This document shows positions 10,875 to 22,224 of a stretch of 64,000 bases of DNA, in pieces. Where the stretch lies: contig CM031607.1 in NCBI GenBank assembly GCA_018398815.1, forward strand, positions 87,161,673 to 87,225,672, read 5' to 3'. The DNA comes from Conus ventricosus. Its lineage: Eukaryota; Mollusca; Gastropoda; Neogastropoda; Conidae. A program made the position numbers and the translations under genes. The number at the start of each line of letters is the position of its first letter. Position 1 is the stretch's first letter. The notes beneath the pieces are model-generated. The model made no database searches, was not told where the DNA came from, and saw only the letters and a list, made by a program, of their open reading frames with translations.

Positions 10875-11422
10875 GTAGGCCGTGGTGTCTGACCAGCATA
10901 CTATGATACATGTACAAAGCCTTCAGGATTCAGAATGTCATTTGGCTCAAAGGCAGATGAAGGGCGTCTGCAGAAGAAATTAAAGATCCAAATGTGGATT
11001 TAAAAAAAAAAAAGAAGCGACTAATTCTGTGTTGATTAAAGAAGACTAAGGATTTTACTGGTAATATGAGTGTTAGCTGGGAGACTCAAAGAAGAAAAAA
11101 AACCCCAATCAAAATAAACCAGGAAAGATTCTTTATGAAGATACATTTCCACAGTACTGCACAGATGCTAGACACTGCTGATACATGTTTTTACAATATA
11201 CCTGTTTGTTTTCTGCTGTTGTTGTTGATATCTGTGGTCAAACACTTCAGAGTAGTATTCAACGCTCAAGACTGTATGTTAGGTCATACAGAATGATGAT
11301 GAAAATCTCTGATTAGGTGATGTGCCTTTGATTGGTTTTTTTTTTTTTTTTTTTTTCAAATAATAAACATGCATTTTTTTTCACTAAATGTGGCATTGCT
11401 GTCGGTGTCGGTTGGGTCGCAG
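10875..11422 (+). other. Intron 6
   Basis: No element or gene recognised. It has A-runs near 11000 and 11094 and a T20-type tract at 11336-11355. Confidence 0.6.
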
Positions 11423-11571
11423 ATGTTCTTCAACCGCCAGAACATCAAGCTGGTGCTGCAGCTGGTGTTCAACGTGCTGGTGAACAGCCAGGCGGCCATG
11501 GCGCGCCACTATGCCGTGGACCTCCTTCAGAGCATGCTCCTCAACCCTCGCCTCCAGCAGGCCGTGGAGGA
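11423..11571 (+). CDS. CIP2A: CIP2A exon 7
   Basis: Reads MFFNRQNIKLVLQLVFNVLV, then NSQAAMARHYAVDLLQSMLL and NPRLQQAVE plus two bases. Human has [20 protein letters not shown] and RKYSVDLLMDLLKNP. The acceptor is TCGCAG and the donor GTGAGT inside GAGTGAGTGG; reading on without splicing meets a stop at once. It ends in phase 2. Confidence 0.95.
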
Positions 11572-11737
11572 GTGAGTGGCCCTGTAAAGCACTGACAACC
11601 TTCACACATTGTGGATTCTTTGAAAAAAAAAATTTTTTCTTTTTTTTTTCCAGGATTTTTCTTGTGTAACTTTTCCCCTAGAATGTGCATATATGTGCGT
11701 CACACATCACTCTGCAGGTTTTGGGGTGCCCCTTGCT

Positions 11738-11790
11738 TTGACAGCCCTGATATGGCCCTTGAAGGTCGGCTGGGATGTAAGCAATATTCT
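11738..11790 (+). mobile_element. Solo LINE/SINE 3' tail in intron 7
   Basis: The block GACAGCCCTGATATGGCCC followed by GTCGGCTGGGATGTAAGCAA closely matches 30099-30147, the 3' end of the large LINE in intron 13. No LINE coding sequence lies before it, so this is a very short truncated copy or the tail of a SINE that borrows that LINE's 3' end. A TCTC-rich tract follows. Confidence 0.7.
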
Positions 11791-13935
11791 CTATCTCTCT
11801 GTCTCTCCCTCTCTCACTGTCTTTCTCTCACTCTGTCCCTCTGTCTCTCTCTCTTCCGTTGTTGTCCGCTCCCTCCTACCTTTGCTGTGTGATGGGCACA
11901 CACATGGGTGTGTTATTTCACTGAATATTTCTGGTGATCAGACCCAAAATGTACTGACTCTCTGTCAGAACACGTCAGAATCTCCCTGCCTCAGTCTCAC
12001 ACACTTCAAGTCATCAGGTCAAGGAGAGCTTACAGCCGGTGGCAGCAGTTGAACTAAGGGCCCTCTCACTAACTTAAACTATCACATACATAACCTGATT
12101 GCATTTTGTCTGCTACTCAGTGTTTTGCTCGTAAAAACAGTATGGCCATTCTGGATTGATAAAATCATTGCAAGTGGTGGGGAGGAGGGTGGTCAGTGGG
12201 TTTTGGAGGGAGGAGAGTTAGGTAAGGCATAGGCTGGGTTAGGAGGGTTGGAAAGAGAGGGACAGAGAGAATCTCATGAGTGGGTTCATTTTTTTTCTGT
12301 AAAGTGCCTTGATTGTGATGTGCCGATTGAAAAAACTACTGTGATTTCATAGATTTGTCCGTCTGTATTTAAAACTGTATGTAAGGTATCTGTGTGTTGT
12401 GTGGAAGTGAGTGCCAGTGCTTGTAGTTTTTTATGTGTAAGCAAAACTGATGACATTTGGTGTGTGCAAGTGATTCTGAGAAATATTTCAATGGTCGATT
12501 TATCTTTTATATGAGTGTAAAAATTCCAGGGAAGTTCTGTAGAATTAGACTGTGTCTAGTAGTACTGTATGTCCTGGACACATCAGTATATTTTGAGTGT
12601 GGTGGTTGTAGTAGTTTTGTCTACATTTTGTGATCAAATATTTAACAGCATCAGACTCGGAACTGGCTCTTACTCTCGCATGTTTTTGTTATCTTTTTTT
12701 TTTTTTTTTTAAATCTCCCTGTTGTTCAATTATATATCAAAGATTGTTGAACAATACACAGATGTAGCCAGGATGAATTGTAAGATTAGCTATAATTTGA
12801 ATGCACCTTCCAGTAATGGATTTATTTTTTAAAAACAAACAAATAAATAGAGCAGGCTAAGAGGCTCTTAATCCTATGCACCATGTTATGTTAATTCTAC
12901 AGAATTTCCATGAAATGTGAAAATTCCTATCATCGTTTTTTCTTTTCAAACGTACTAAGTATGATACCAACACTAATCAAATAAAACACATACAGTGGAT
13001 TTTTAAAATGCCGAAGCTGTTTATAGCGAGTTCAGCACATCTGAGCACTTGCAGGAAATGTGCAACATGAGAACATACTGATAGCGTTCAAACGTTTCAT
13101 TTTCACCATTTTTCCACACACAGAGTGAAATTCTTTATCAAAGAATAACAAAGAAGTGAATTCTCTGTGTCTTTGATGTGTTGGGGGAGTTCCTATAAAA
13201 GAAAATATCCTTGATAGTGGATTTTAGAAGAAATTCATCGTGAAAGAATGAGAGAAAACATCGCTGAGTACAACGGAACTGGTGTTCTGTGCTTACCAAG
13301 AATGACACACAGGCTGAAGGATACATGTTTCTGGCAGGCCCTCCATGGAACTAGTGCAGCCTGTGTGTCCTGAAAGAGCTTTCATTGAGAAGCCTGAACT
13401 CCAGCCCTTTCCCTTCCACTCCTAGCACAAACCCCCACTCCTCCCTCTCCCCCTTCCCCCGTCCTCCCAGCCCCACACCTTCCTCCCTTTCCCGACCCCC
13501 GACCCGCACATTGTGTCTCCAGAAGGTTGTTCATGGTATTGCCTTGTGTTTGGGTCATCCGTTGTGTTGAAAATGTGGTTTTAGGAGAACCCCCCCCCCC
13601 CCCACAGATGTCCAGGTTGTAGATTTGTGTATGAAATGAAATTGAAAAAAAAATTTACAGAATTGCAGTGTAATGGTGGCTTCAGTAGAATAAAACTTTT
13701 TTATTTTTTAGATGAAAATGAGAACAGAATGTGTACCGAAGTGATTGCCAGGAGGAAAAAAAAGTAACAGGGAAAATTCAAAGTAAAGTACATGTATGTT
13801 CTTCTGGAGTGGTGTAGTCGTTTGTTCATCTTTATATATATATCTCTGTGTGTCACTGATGTCAAAATTTTATGGCTTACTTTACTTCTTTGCTTTGATT
13901 ACACTTTATCGAATGGTATTTATTTCATGTTTCAG
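11791..13935 (+). other. Rest of intron 7
   Basis: A CT-rich patch (11796-11865), a T-run (12697-12710), a C-rich stretch (13395-13510) and a C16 run (13590-13605) are visible. Open frames here are short and match nothing I recognise. Confidence 0.6.
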
Positions 13936-14011
13936 ATATCCGAACCTGCCTAAATGCATTGAGGACACATTGAGACTAATTTCCTCCAATTCGGGTTCTT
14001 TTGTTGCAAAA
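13936..14011 (+). CDS. CIP2A: CIP2A exon 8
   Basis: Completes a split glutamate and reads YPNLPKCIEDTLRLIS, then SNSGSFVAK before donor GTAAGG. Human has YEHFSSCLHQVLGLLNG ending in SSSK. The acceptor is ATGTTTCAG. It enters in phase 2 and leaves in phase 0. Confidence 0.9.
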
Positions 14012-14879
14012 GTAAGGACTGATGCATGTTGTGTGTGTATATATATGTGTGTGTGTGTGTGCCTTTTGTTATGGTTATTTTTGTTATGTCTGCTTTTATT
14101 ACTGCTTAGTATGGTTAATGAATGGACAGTTGAGGAAAAATGAGTTGCACATTTAAACTGAAATGTTTAGAAGTTCATGATCAAGTTTTTTTTTTTTAAA
14201 ACTTTGATTTGGTTTAATCTGCTTTTCTAATGAAATGCCATTGTATTGGTGTCATCAAAAACTAGTCAGCTATGTATTGCCCTTTTTTCTCTATGGTCTT
14301 GTTTACAAACGAAGTAATCGGTGTAGAAATAGCGTAAAACTGTCGTCCATCCACTCACCTGAAATTTCTCCTGTCACATGTGACTCTTTCTACTCTCACA
14401 CCACGACTGCTCTAATGTTAAGTGACAGTGCTTAAATATCATAAAACATTATTTTTACTCACATGTTCTTAAGCCACAAAGCTTTCAGCTTCGGGGGGTA
14501 CTGGCTCCTAGCACCATCCCTCCCCCCTCCCCCCTCCACTTCCACTCCCAACCTGTGCTGCTGCCTCAGGACACTGCCAGCGTCTTATGCCAGACCCCAT
14601 TCCCGCCCCCCCCCCCCCCCCCCACTTCACCCCGTTTTTTTCATCCCTCAGGTAGTTGGTATGCATGCTTGGTACCATTTTTTTTTTTTTTTATATTCTG
14701 CGTATGCAGGCTGATATTCCTGCAGACACTCCCTGTATAGACAGGCAAGGGTTAATCCCATCTACCCAACAGAGGGAGTGGAGTTTTGTGTGTATGACCG
14801 TTTTTTTTTATCCTGCGATTAAGGCATCCATACTCCAACTTTGGGGAAGGTGCATGCTATGTGTAATGTGCCATCCATA
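14012..14879 (+). other. First part of intron 8
   Basis: TG/TA microsatellite near 14029-14060, a C-rich patch (14515-14640) with a C17-type run near 14606, and T-runs near 14190 and 14680. No gene. Confidence 0.6.
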
Positions 14880-15140
14880 CCAACGGCCAAACTGGACTTC
14901 TTTCTGAAAGTTGGTGATGGGATTTTACGTGTGTGCAAGATGTGCGTGCGTTCACACACGGAACCTCGTTTTGTAGTCTCATTCGAAGGACTGTATGGGA
15001 AATGGAGTCAGAACCAGTGTTAACTCTTGAGGGAAAAATCCTCCTGTACCGAAACGGCCCGGTGGAGATTCAAACCCGCGACCCCAGGATCACCAAAATT
15101 GCGAGTCCGGCGCTCTACCACTGAGCTATTCTGGCCCCAC
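14880..15140 (-). mobile_element. tRNA-derived SINE
   Basis: On the minus strand the head (15139 back to about 15050) reads like a tRNA: A box TAGCTCAGTGGTAGAGCG, then B box GGTTTGAATC at the usual spacing. These are the internal RNA polymerase III promoter boxes. The acceptor stem does not pair well and the similarity runs on into an unrelated body, so it is a SINE and not a working tRNA. The 3' limit (low coordinate) is uncertain. Confidence 0.8.
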
Positions 15141-15390
15141 TTGGTACATGAGATTACATTTTGAGTCTGTGGTTACATGGGGAAGGAAAATGGTTCAGCA
15201 ACATGGCATAGCATTGAAAACAACTGGTAACAGCAGTGTTCCTTAGGAGTGATTCTTTAGTGTCTGATTGAAATGGTTTCGTCTGGCAGAGATTGTGTCC
15301 CTTTCCTGGACACTATGTTTTTATGCGTCATTGCTCTCGCTGGTAGTTGATATGGTTGTTGAAGAATGCTGCTTGGTTTTGCTGCCACAG

Positions 15391-15624
15391 ATCTTTGAGC
15401 TGCTGATAACGTTCTGCTCGGTGGGCTCGCTGCGATCGTGTCTGTGTGAGCTGCTGTTCTGTGGCTCCATCCCATCAGCCAAGGCCATTGGTTCGCTCCT
15501 TGGCCACGCCCCACAGCCCGACTGCCACCCACTGGTCGCCACGGTGTGCTGGGCCGCTCTGCCTGGGGCCACCTCCTGCAAGGCGGCGCTGGCCGCCCTA
15601 GAGTTCCTGAAAGAAATGTACGAG
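15391..15624 (+). CDS. CIP2A: CIP2A exon 9
   Basis: The largest exon, 78 codons. It starts IFELLITFCSVGSLRSCLCE, matching human [20 protein letters not shown], and ends ALEFLKEMYE, matching LALELFKEIFE. Acceptor GCTGCCACAG, donor GTGAGT, phase 0 at both ends. The exon is clearly more GC-rich than its introns. Confidence 0.95.
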
Positions 15625-15963
15625 GTGAGTATGAGGTGGTGGCCTCCCCTCACTGGCCCTCCATCCCCCTCCCCTGGTGTTGTTGCGTTCCATGACAGCT
15701 AGAGCTGTATCATGAGGCATCAGTTGGCATATGGTGTTTTTTTTTATTTCAGGGTAAATGAATGCATGTTTTCAATTTCTGGTTTTATACTTGGAACTGT
15801 AAATTTGCTTTTGTCCTGTTTTTTTTTTTGTCTATGAGAGAGAGAACATTTGCCCGATAGCAGTTGATCATTTGAAACTGAAAGAATCCTGAAAAGAAAC
15901 TTGGTCCACAACTGAATGAATGACTATTGAGAAACACATTGCGTTTTCCCCCGGGGTGTGCAG

Positions 15964-16117
15964 GAGCTGCTGTGCCGGGAGGACCAGGACCTGCAGTCAG
16001 GGGTCAGCCTGGGGCTGCCCGTCCTCATCCAGATCCTGCGCACCCCACTCAGCCTTGACACCCCCCACACCAAGGACGCATGTCGCCGGTTGTCGGCAGC
16101 CCTCAGGCTCTTCATGG
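15964..16117 (+). CDS. CIP2A: CIP2A exon 10
   Basis: Reads ELLCREDQDLQSGVSLGLPV to RRLSAALRLFM plus one base. The human region is less conserved but ends ERIAKAIEVLL with the same helical pattern. Acceptor GGTGTGCAG, donor GTATGT. It enters in phase 0 and leaves in phase 1, fitting exon 11. Confidence 0.88.
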
Positions 16118-16214
16118 GTATGTGCACAACAACGACGTTTGGTACATTGAGGAACTGCCCATTATACCCTTTCAAGGACACAGTTTTTCACAGCTTTTGC
16201 TAGGATTTCCTTGC

Positions 16215-17133
16215 TTAACCTTTAGCACACTACATTTTTTCGGGAGTTCTGTTCCTTGTCCCCGCATTCTTTTTCAAGGAGCAAAAATTTGAGCACCTGC
16301 TTGTTTTAGTTTGTTATAACTTTGCTAGTATTGTATGTAGATACTTGATTTTTTTTTTTTTTGTATCAGTAAAGGGATAGCTGAGGAATGTTTTCATGTA
16401 ATGCATTTTGTTCTGCATGTATGTTTTGACATTGAAAAAAAAAACCGAAACATATTCGTCATATCCTCGAAGTTGACATCTTTCCAATTGCTGATGTACA
16501 AGTGGCGTTCAACGTTTTCCCCTCTCTTCTCCTTCACTTGACTGGCGTATCGATTTGTTTCTGTCACTAACAAAGTGATAATTTCATCTGGCATAAACAA
16601 ACGAAATGGTTGTCCCTCAGAAATGCCATCAGGCATCTCCTTGGGACCAGAAGTTTCGGTGAAATCAGTGTGCCACGGATGTTGATACCTACTCGGAACA
16701 TCGTCATCACGTCACTTGAAAGACTATCAAATCTTCTTCATCATCACTAGCCACGACTTCACCGTTGATTTCAGCTTGTGTGAAGCCTTTAAACTCATTT
16801 TCTGAGTCAGAATCGTTCAAAACTTTGTGTGGTAATCTTTCTAAATCAGTCTCCGCCATTTTGGTGTTGTGAAAATCCCCCAAATCAATGTTTACTTTTA
16901 AAAAATTCCCTGTCGCTTGTCGAATCGAAGGAAATGCAAATGGCGGACGGAAGAGCAAAGTTTAGCCTTTTTTTGAATGGGAAGTGACCGCATTTCCATT
17001 ATTAGTAACGGAAATAGTGTTCATGAAACCGCAAATTTTGAACACCCTTTGCTCAGTGACACAGTACGCCTGCAGATGCAAGGGAAATAATCGGTTCGGC
17101 AACACATTGCACCTACAGGGTGCGAAAGGTTAA
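16215..17133 (-). mobile_element. Internally deleted piggyBac-like transposon in intron 10
   Basis: Bounded by TTAA at 16215-16218 and 17130-17133, the target duplication of piggyBac elements. The ends match as inverted repeats: TTAACCTTTAGCACACTA on the left and TTAACCTTTCGCACCCTG read inward from the right. It encodes on the minus strand only the N-terminal part of a piggyBac transposase. At 919 bases it is far shorter than an autonomous copy, so the catalytic region has been lost. Confidence 0.9.
16394..16958 (-). pseudogene. piggyBac transposase N-terminal remnant
   Basis: Minus-strand frames 16958-16707 and 16636-16394 belong together: the first has the acidic N-terminus (LNDSDSENEF, DDEEDL), the second the start of the DDE_Tnp_1_7 region (FRLFMPDEIITLLVTETNRY, NWKDV). 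Between them the frame GPKEMPDGISEG is continuous upstream with a segment containing WHTDFTETS, so one frameshift near 16705 joins them. Similarity stops shortly after DMTNMFRFF; the aspartate-bearing catalytic core is absent. The product would be inactive. Confidence 0.88.
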
Positions 17134-17446
17134 AGAAACAGAGAACTGATTGACTTATGCACAGTGAAAAATGATTCCCAGTTGATCAGCCAAACCTTTA
17201 TTTTGTCTTCATCAGGACCTCTTTCCTGCCTCAGTTTCTTGTCTGACTGCGTAGGTCTGTTGGTATGTTGGCAGGTAAGGCCTTGACAACATGGAGAAAT
17301 TGTAGCGAGTGAGACTGAAGATATTTCAGCTCTTAAATAGAGCAAGAAGAGCAAGGGGAAGTGGTCATGGCTTGATGACTGTAATGACCAAGAAATATAA
17401 ACGGGTTTGGATTGAGAAGTTTACGCTCACTGTCATCTGGCTGAAG

Positions 17447-17472
17447 CCCCCCCCCCCCCCCCCCCCCCCCCC
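17447..17472 (+). repeat. Run of 26 consecutive C
   Basis: C26 in intron 10, followed by a C/T-rich patch to about 17575. Run length is uncertain for technical reasons. Confidence 0.9.
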
Positions 17473-17723
17473 ACCGCCTTTCCTGGTTATACAAATATAT
17501 AGAGAGGAATGGCCTCAACCCCACCTCACCCTCCCCCCCCCCCTACCCCACCCACCTCCTTCCCCTCCTGTGTACTTTCAGGCCCAGAAAGTCTTTGAGA
17601 ATCAGTTTTTCAGCCTCGTCACCCATGTTGCCTGGCAACCCTTTTACCACCAGGGGCTGTAGAAATGCTGGAACTGCACTGAATTCTTAAAGCTAATTAT
17701 TTTTGTTTGTTTCTGTTTGTCAG

Positions 17724-17883
17724 TGTTGTGCACAGAAGATGAGATGAAGGCCAGCCTGGCGGAACTGGTGAAGGCCAAGGATTTCGCCTCCCTCCTGCGT
17801 CTGCAGCTGTCCAGCAACAAAAGCGTGCGCAAGTCGGCCACGGCGGCCCTGAAGTGTGTGGGCAGCATGGATCAGGACTGGGG
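17724..17883 (+). CDS. CIP2A: CIP2A exon 11
   Basis: After a split valine it reads LCTEDEMKASLAELVKAKDF, then SNKSVRKSATAALKC and MDQDW plus two bases of the next codon. Human has [20 protein letters not shown] at the start. Acceptor GTTTGTCAG, donor GTGAGG. It enters in phase 1 and leaves in phase 2. Confidence 0.92.
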
Positions 17884-18544
17884 GTGAGGTGTCCTCTCTG
17901 TCCTTCCTTGCCCTCCCTCCACATGTTTGCTTTTTGATGGCACTGGTGTGCTTGTTTAGGAGTCATAGTAATCCTCTTTTACTTGGATTTGATTTATGTA
18001 CGTGTTTTTTTTTTTTTTTTAATTCATTTTTATAAATGGAAGAGTATTTACTTATGCTGTTTTTCACATGCTAAGAGAAATTATTTCATTCAAAGTGAGC
18101 GGACATCTTTTTTGTGTGACATGTTCAGCTCTGTTTTGAAAATGAATTGAAGAGAAGAGTTTTGTTTAAATTGAAGTGAGACTTACTTGCTTTATTGCTT
18201 ACAGTGCAAGGTGCTTTGATGATTTGAACTCAACTCTAATGGTACTCAAAATATCTTTGTTGGTTTTTTTTTGTGATAGTGTGTGAACTTAAAAAAATAT
18301 GAACTCAGCTTTAACAGTATTTGAAATATCTTTGTTGCTTTTTTGTGAAGAGTATTCACTTTAAAAAAGAATGATCATATAAGGTATTAAAATGTCTCTT
18401 GCTATTGTAATTTGCTCTCGCCACAATCTAATGATCATGAATGCAAAGATTCGTCAAACTACTAATCGTAAGCTGGAGTCTTTGTCTTGACCAGTGCTTG
18501 CACTGTTACTGTACGTGATGGGAAAGAGGGTGTGATGCTGACAG
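17884..18544 (+). other. Intron 11
   Basis: A T-run at 18007-18020 and two loosely similar segments with AATATCTTTGTTG (near 18250 and 18325). No gene or named element. Confidence 0.6.
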
Positions 18545-18644
18545 GGCGGCAGGCGTGGAAGTGGTTCTGCTGGCGATGCAGCTGATGTCCAAGATCAGGC
18601 GCTATGTGGACGGCCTGGAGGACCTCTTCTTTCAGATGCTGCAG
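18545..18644 (+). CDS. CIP2A: CIP2A exon 12
   Basis: Completes a glycine codon and reads AAGVEVVLLAMQLMSKIRRY, then VDGLEDLFFQMLQ. Human has [20 protein letters not shown] and VSFYKILQ. Acceptor CTGACAG, donor GTCAGT. It leaves in phase 0, which determines what any misuse of decoy acceptors in the next intron would encode. Confidence 0.92.
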
Positions 18645-18898
18645 GTCAGTCCGCTGCGCTTTCTGCCTGCTCTGTGCCCAGCCGCTGTCGGTGCAGTGGC
18701 TGGGGAATTGTTACCACCAGCTATGGGCAAGTGAGGGGTTAAAACCTGTTGTGAGGGAAATTTTCCAATGCTGTTAAGTTTGTTTTGTTGCCAGATGAAA
18801 GTTAAAACTACCAGAAGGTCTCATTCATCTACCATCTGCTGTAAGCATGCTGCGAGAACATTTGTTGTAGATCAGTGAGATCTGAGATGGTTCTCAAT

Positions 18899-20426
18899 CA
18901 GTGTGTGTAATGAGTGATGATCTGTTGAACAGGACAATTGGATGGTTCAAAGTGTGTGTAATGAATGTTAACCTGTGTTGACCAGGACAATGAGGTGGTT
19001 CATAGTGTGTGATGAATGTTAACCTGTGTTGACCAGGACAATATGAAGTGTGAGGGTTTATGTGGTGGAGGGTAATGTGATAACCTGTGTTGAGCAGGAC
19101 AATGAGATGGTTCATAGTGTGTGATGAATGTTAACCTGTGTTGACCAGGACAATGAGATGGTTCATAGTGTGTGATGAATGTTAACCTGTGTTGACAGGA
19201 CAATGAAAATGGTTCATAATGTGTGATGAATGTTAACCTGTGTTGACCAGGACAATGGATGGTTCATTGTGTGTGAAATGAATGTTAACCTGTGTTGACC
19301 AGGACAATGAGATGGTTCATAGTGTGTGTTAACCTGTGTTGACCAGGACAATGGATGGTTCATAGTGTGTGTAATGAATGTTAACCTGTGTTGACCAGGA
19401 CAATGAGATGGTTCATAGTGTGTGATGAATGTTAACCTGTGTTGACAGGACAATGAGATGGTTCATAGTGTGTGTATGAATGTTAACCTGTGTGACAGGA
19501 CAATGAGATGGTTCATAGTGTGTGATGAATGTTAACCTGTGTTGAACAGGACAATGAGATGGTTCATAGTGTGTGATGAATGTTAACCTGTGTTGACCAG
19601 GACAATGAGATGGTTCACTAGTGTGTGTAATGAATGTTAACCTGTGTGACAGGACAATGACATGGTTCATAGTGTGTGATGATGTTAACCTGTGTTGAAC
19701 AGGACAGAGATGGTTCATAGTGTGTGATGAATGTTAACCTGTGTTGACCCAGGACAATGAGATGGTTCATAGTGTGTGATGAATGTTAACCTGTGTTGAC
19801 CGGGACAACGAGATGGTTCATAGTGTGATGAATGTTAACCTATGTTGACCAGGACAATGAGATGGTTCATAGTGTGTGTAATGTTAACCTGTGTTGAGCA
19901 GGACAGTGAGATGGTTCATAGTGTGTGATGAATGTTAACCTGTGTTGACCAGGACAACGAGTGGTTCATAATGTGTGATGAATGTTAACCTGTGTTGAAC
20001 AGGACAATGAGATGGTTCATAGTGTGTGATGTTAACCTGTGTTGACCAGGACAATGAGATGGTTCATAGTGTGTGATGAATGTTAACCTGTGTTGACCAG
20101 GACAATGAGATGGTTCATAGTGTGTGATGAATGTTAACCTGTGTGAACCAGGACAATGACATGGTTCATAGTGTGTGATGAATGTTAACCTGTGTTGACA
20201 GGACAATGAGATGGTTCATAGTGTGTGATGAATGTTAACCTGTGTTGACCAGGACAATGAGATGGTTCATAGTGTGTGTTCTGTGTTAAGATGACATGGT
20301 GTATGAAGTTAACCTGTGTTGACCAGGACAATGAGATGGTTCATAGTGTGATGAATGTTAACCTGTGTTGACCAGGACAATGAGATGGTTCATAGTGTGT
20401 GATGAATGTTAACCTGTGTTGACCAG
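18899..20426 (+). repeat. ~51-bp minisatellite carrying copies of the exon 13 splice acceptor
   Basis: About 30 tandem units fill the end of intron 12. The typical unit is GACAATGAGATGGTTCATAG, then TGTGTGATGAATGTTAACC, then TGTGTTGACCAG. The last unit runs straight into exon 13, whose first 16 bases (GACAATGAGATGGTTC) and acceptor (TGTGTTGACCAG) are the same as in every unit. The array is therefore a tandem amplification of the intron 12/exon 13 boundary. Units differ by point changes and one- to four-base deletions. Each upstream copy presents a potential acceptor. Confidence 0.95.
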
Positions 20427-20545
20427 GACAATGAGATGGTTCCATTCCTGGCCAAAGGATGGACGTCACAGAACAGAGACCTGGTGCAGATCGCTCTCCA
20501 GCTCACCTGCCTGGGGTCCTCACTGGAGAGCTTCCCTGACATCAT
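20427..20545 (+). CDS. CIP2A: CIP2A exon 13
   Basis: Reads DNEMVPFLAKGWTSQNRDLV, then QIALQLTCLGSSLESFPDI plus two bases. Human has [20 protein letters not shown] and LLEAAPLPDFPALV. The only copy in the neighbourhood whose frame stays open past the first five codons, which is how the true acceptor is picked from the array upstream. Donor GTGAGT; it leaves in phase 2. Confidence 0.93.
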
Positions 20546-20563
20546 GTGAGTGTGCTCAGCTCC

Positions 20564-21003
20564 TTAACTCGGTGAACCCTGCGACAGACAAATTGTCGGC
20601 TGAGACACGCCCCCTCTCAGCACCTGCAGCTGGTAAATTTTCGGTCGGTGATGCCCACTTACTTTCACTTCTAATGGTATCAATATTCATTAGGAAAGGG
20701 AGCTTACTCTATCATGCATTCCTTTCCAGTGATTTGGCGAGGTTCGAGCGCTGTTTCTGAGCAGTTTTAAGTATGTTTTTTCTTTGTTTTAGAAGCCAAA
20801 ATGAGCGAACGAGTAGATACACTGTCAGACAAGTCATAGATGAGATCTTCCTTGACAATGACTCTGATTTTGACCCTGAAGTGGCTGATTTAAGTCGAAA
20901 GATGGTGAAACTTCTCAAACTTTGTCGATCGCGAGTCCACATGTTGACAAAACCGCCAAATGGCACGCAAATGATTGTGAACATGTGTGACAACAAAAAG
21001 TAG
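20564..21003 (+). mobile_element. Probable piggyBac-like fragment in intron 13
   Basis: A TTAA at 20564 is followed by CTCGGTGAACCCTGCGACAG, which resembles a piggyBac end. Downstream, 20813-21003 reads YTVRQVIDEIFLDNDSDFD, the acidic start typical of piggyBac-derived proteins, and stops after 21003. No matching right end was found. It differs from the copy at 16215 and lies on the opposite strand. It starts only 18 bases after the exon 13 donor. Confidence 0.5.
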
Positions 21004-21641
21004 GTATTTTAACCAAACTTTATTTAAAAAAAAATATCACTAACAAAATGTTCACAAGAGAGTCTGAAATTTTAACGTAACCTAACACATCTATCCATCA
21101 GCAAGTATGCAAATTTCAACAAGTTTCATCCAGTAGTTTTGAAATATAGATGTTTTGCTTGGGTAACCATAAATTTTGCTGTTAATTTCCAAAACCTTCC
21201 GTCTGTCGGTGAGTTTGGTTTTGAGTTTTTGTTTGTTTGTTTTTTGTTTCCCCCCTTTTACAGTAGGCTTTGTAGTCCTTTGTTTTTAATACTCAGCATT
21301 TAACATTTCATTGTGAAAATCTTTTTATGTGTAGCATTTTTTGTTCGTTTTGATTTTGCCACTGATTTTTTTTTTTTTGAGGGGAAGATGTGATTTGAAA
21401 AGGGCGTACATGTACTCTGAAAGCTGTTGACGGAAATTGTCCAACACATAAGCATTTTTTTTTTTTTTAACAGTCATGCTTTACACTGTCCAGTGCCCTT
21501 AGTATCAACATATGTAAGTTTGATTGAATTTTATTGGGCAGATTTAGCACAGATCTTGTTATTTACCAAGATCAACTGCATGAAAAGCAGTGGTCACTCA
21601 ATCAGGAAATGAAATCAAAACAATTTGTGACAGAGGTGGCT

Positions 21642-21908
21642 TTTCAGAGAGAGCATGGTAAGAGGATGCTCAAGACTTAGACTCACTGAGCTTCTGCTTT
21701 TGGTTTACATGGAAAACACTTCTGATTTCACTTTCAGGAGAGCATGGTAAGAGGATGCTCAAGACTTAGACTCTCTGAGCTTCTGCTTTTGGTTTACATG
21801 GAAAACACTTCTGATTTCACTTTCAGAGAGAGCATGGTAGAGGATGTAACTTAGACTCATGAGTTTGCTTGGTTACATGAAATTGATTCACTTAGAGAGA
21901 GCATGGTA
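21642..21908 (+). repeat. 88-bp tandem repeat, left part (three copies)
   Basis: Units run from GAGAGCATGGTAAGAGGATG through ACTTAGACTCACTGAGCTTC to TTCTGATTTCACTTTCAG. Two copies are nearly identical; the third (21826-21908) has lost many short groups of bases. A further copy lies at 23389-23471 on the other side of a 1.48 kb insertion. Each unit contains a pyrimidine tract plus CAG, nine bases, and a GTAAGA donor-like site. Confidence 0.9.
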
Positions 21909-22167
21909 CTGGTTCGAAAGTCTGGAAGTTGGAAAAAGTATAGAAATAACCATTCCAGGGCTGGAAAAGTCTTGGAATTTTGTAATTTGTGGCCATGGGT
22001 CTGGAAAAGTCCTGGAATTTTGTAAAAGGTGTGCAAACTTTTCATGATGTCGAATTTTGCTTTGAAGTTTCTTTACAAAAACATTGAAATAGGAATAAAA
22101 ACAAATTAAATCACGCACAATGATCGCTGTTTTCAGATTTTCACTGGCCGGAGGTTTAGCAGACGAT

Positions 22168-22224
22168 TACCAAGGGAGGTAATTTGTAACTTCATCAATT
22201 TTGATCAAATTACCTCCCTTGGTA
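22168..22224. repeat. 18-bp perfect inverted repeat
   Basis: TACCAAGGGAGGTAATTT (22168-22185) faces its exact reverse complement at 22207-22224, with a 21-base loop. Confidence 0.85.

Noticed and set aside
15046..15139. Functional tRNA gene on the minus strand
   Set aside because: A and B boxes are good, but acceptor-stem pairing fails and the similarity continues into a SINE body.
18899..20426. CRISPR-like array
   Set aside because: There are no unique spacers of constant length; whole units are repeated, in an intron of an animal gene.
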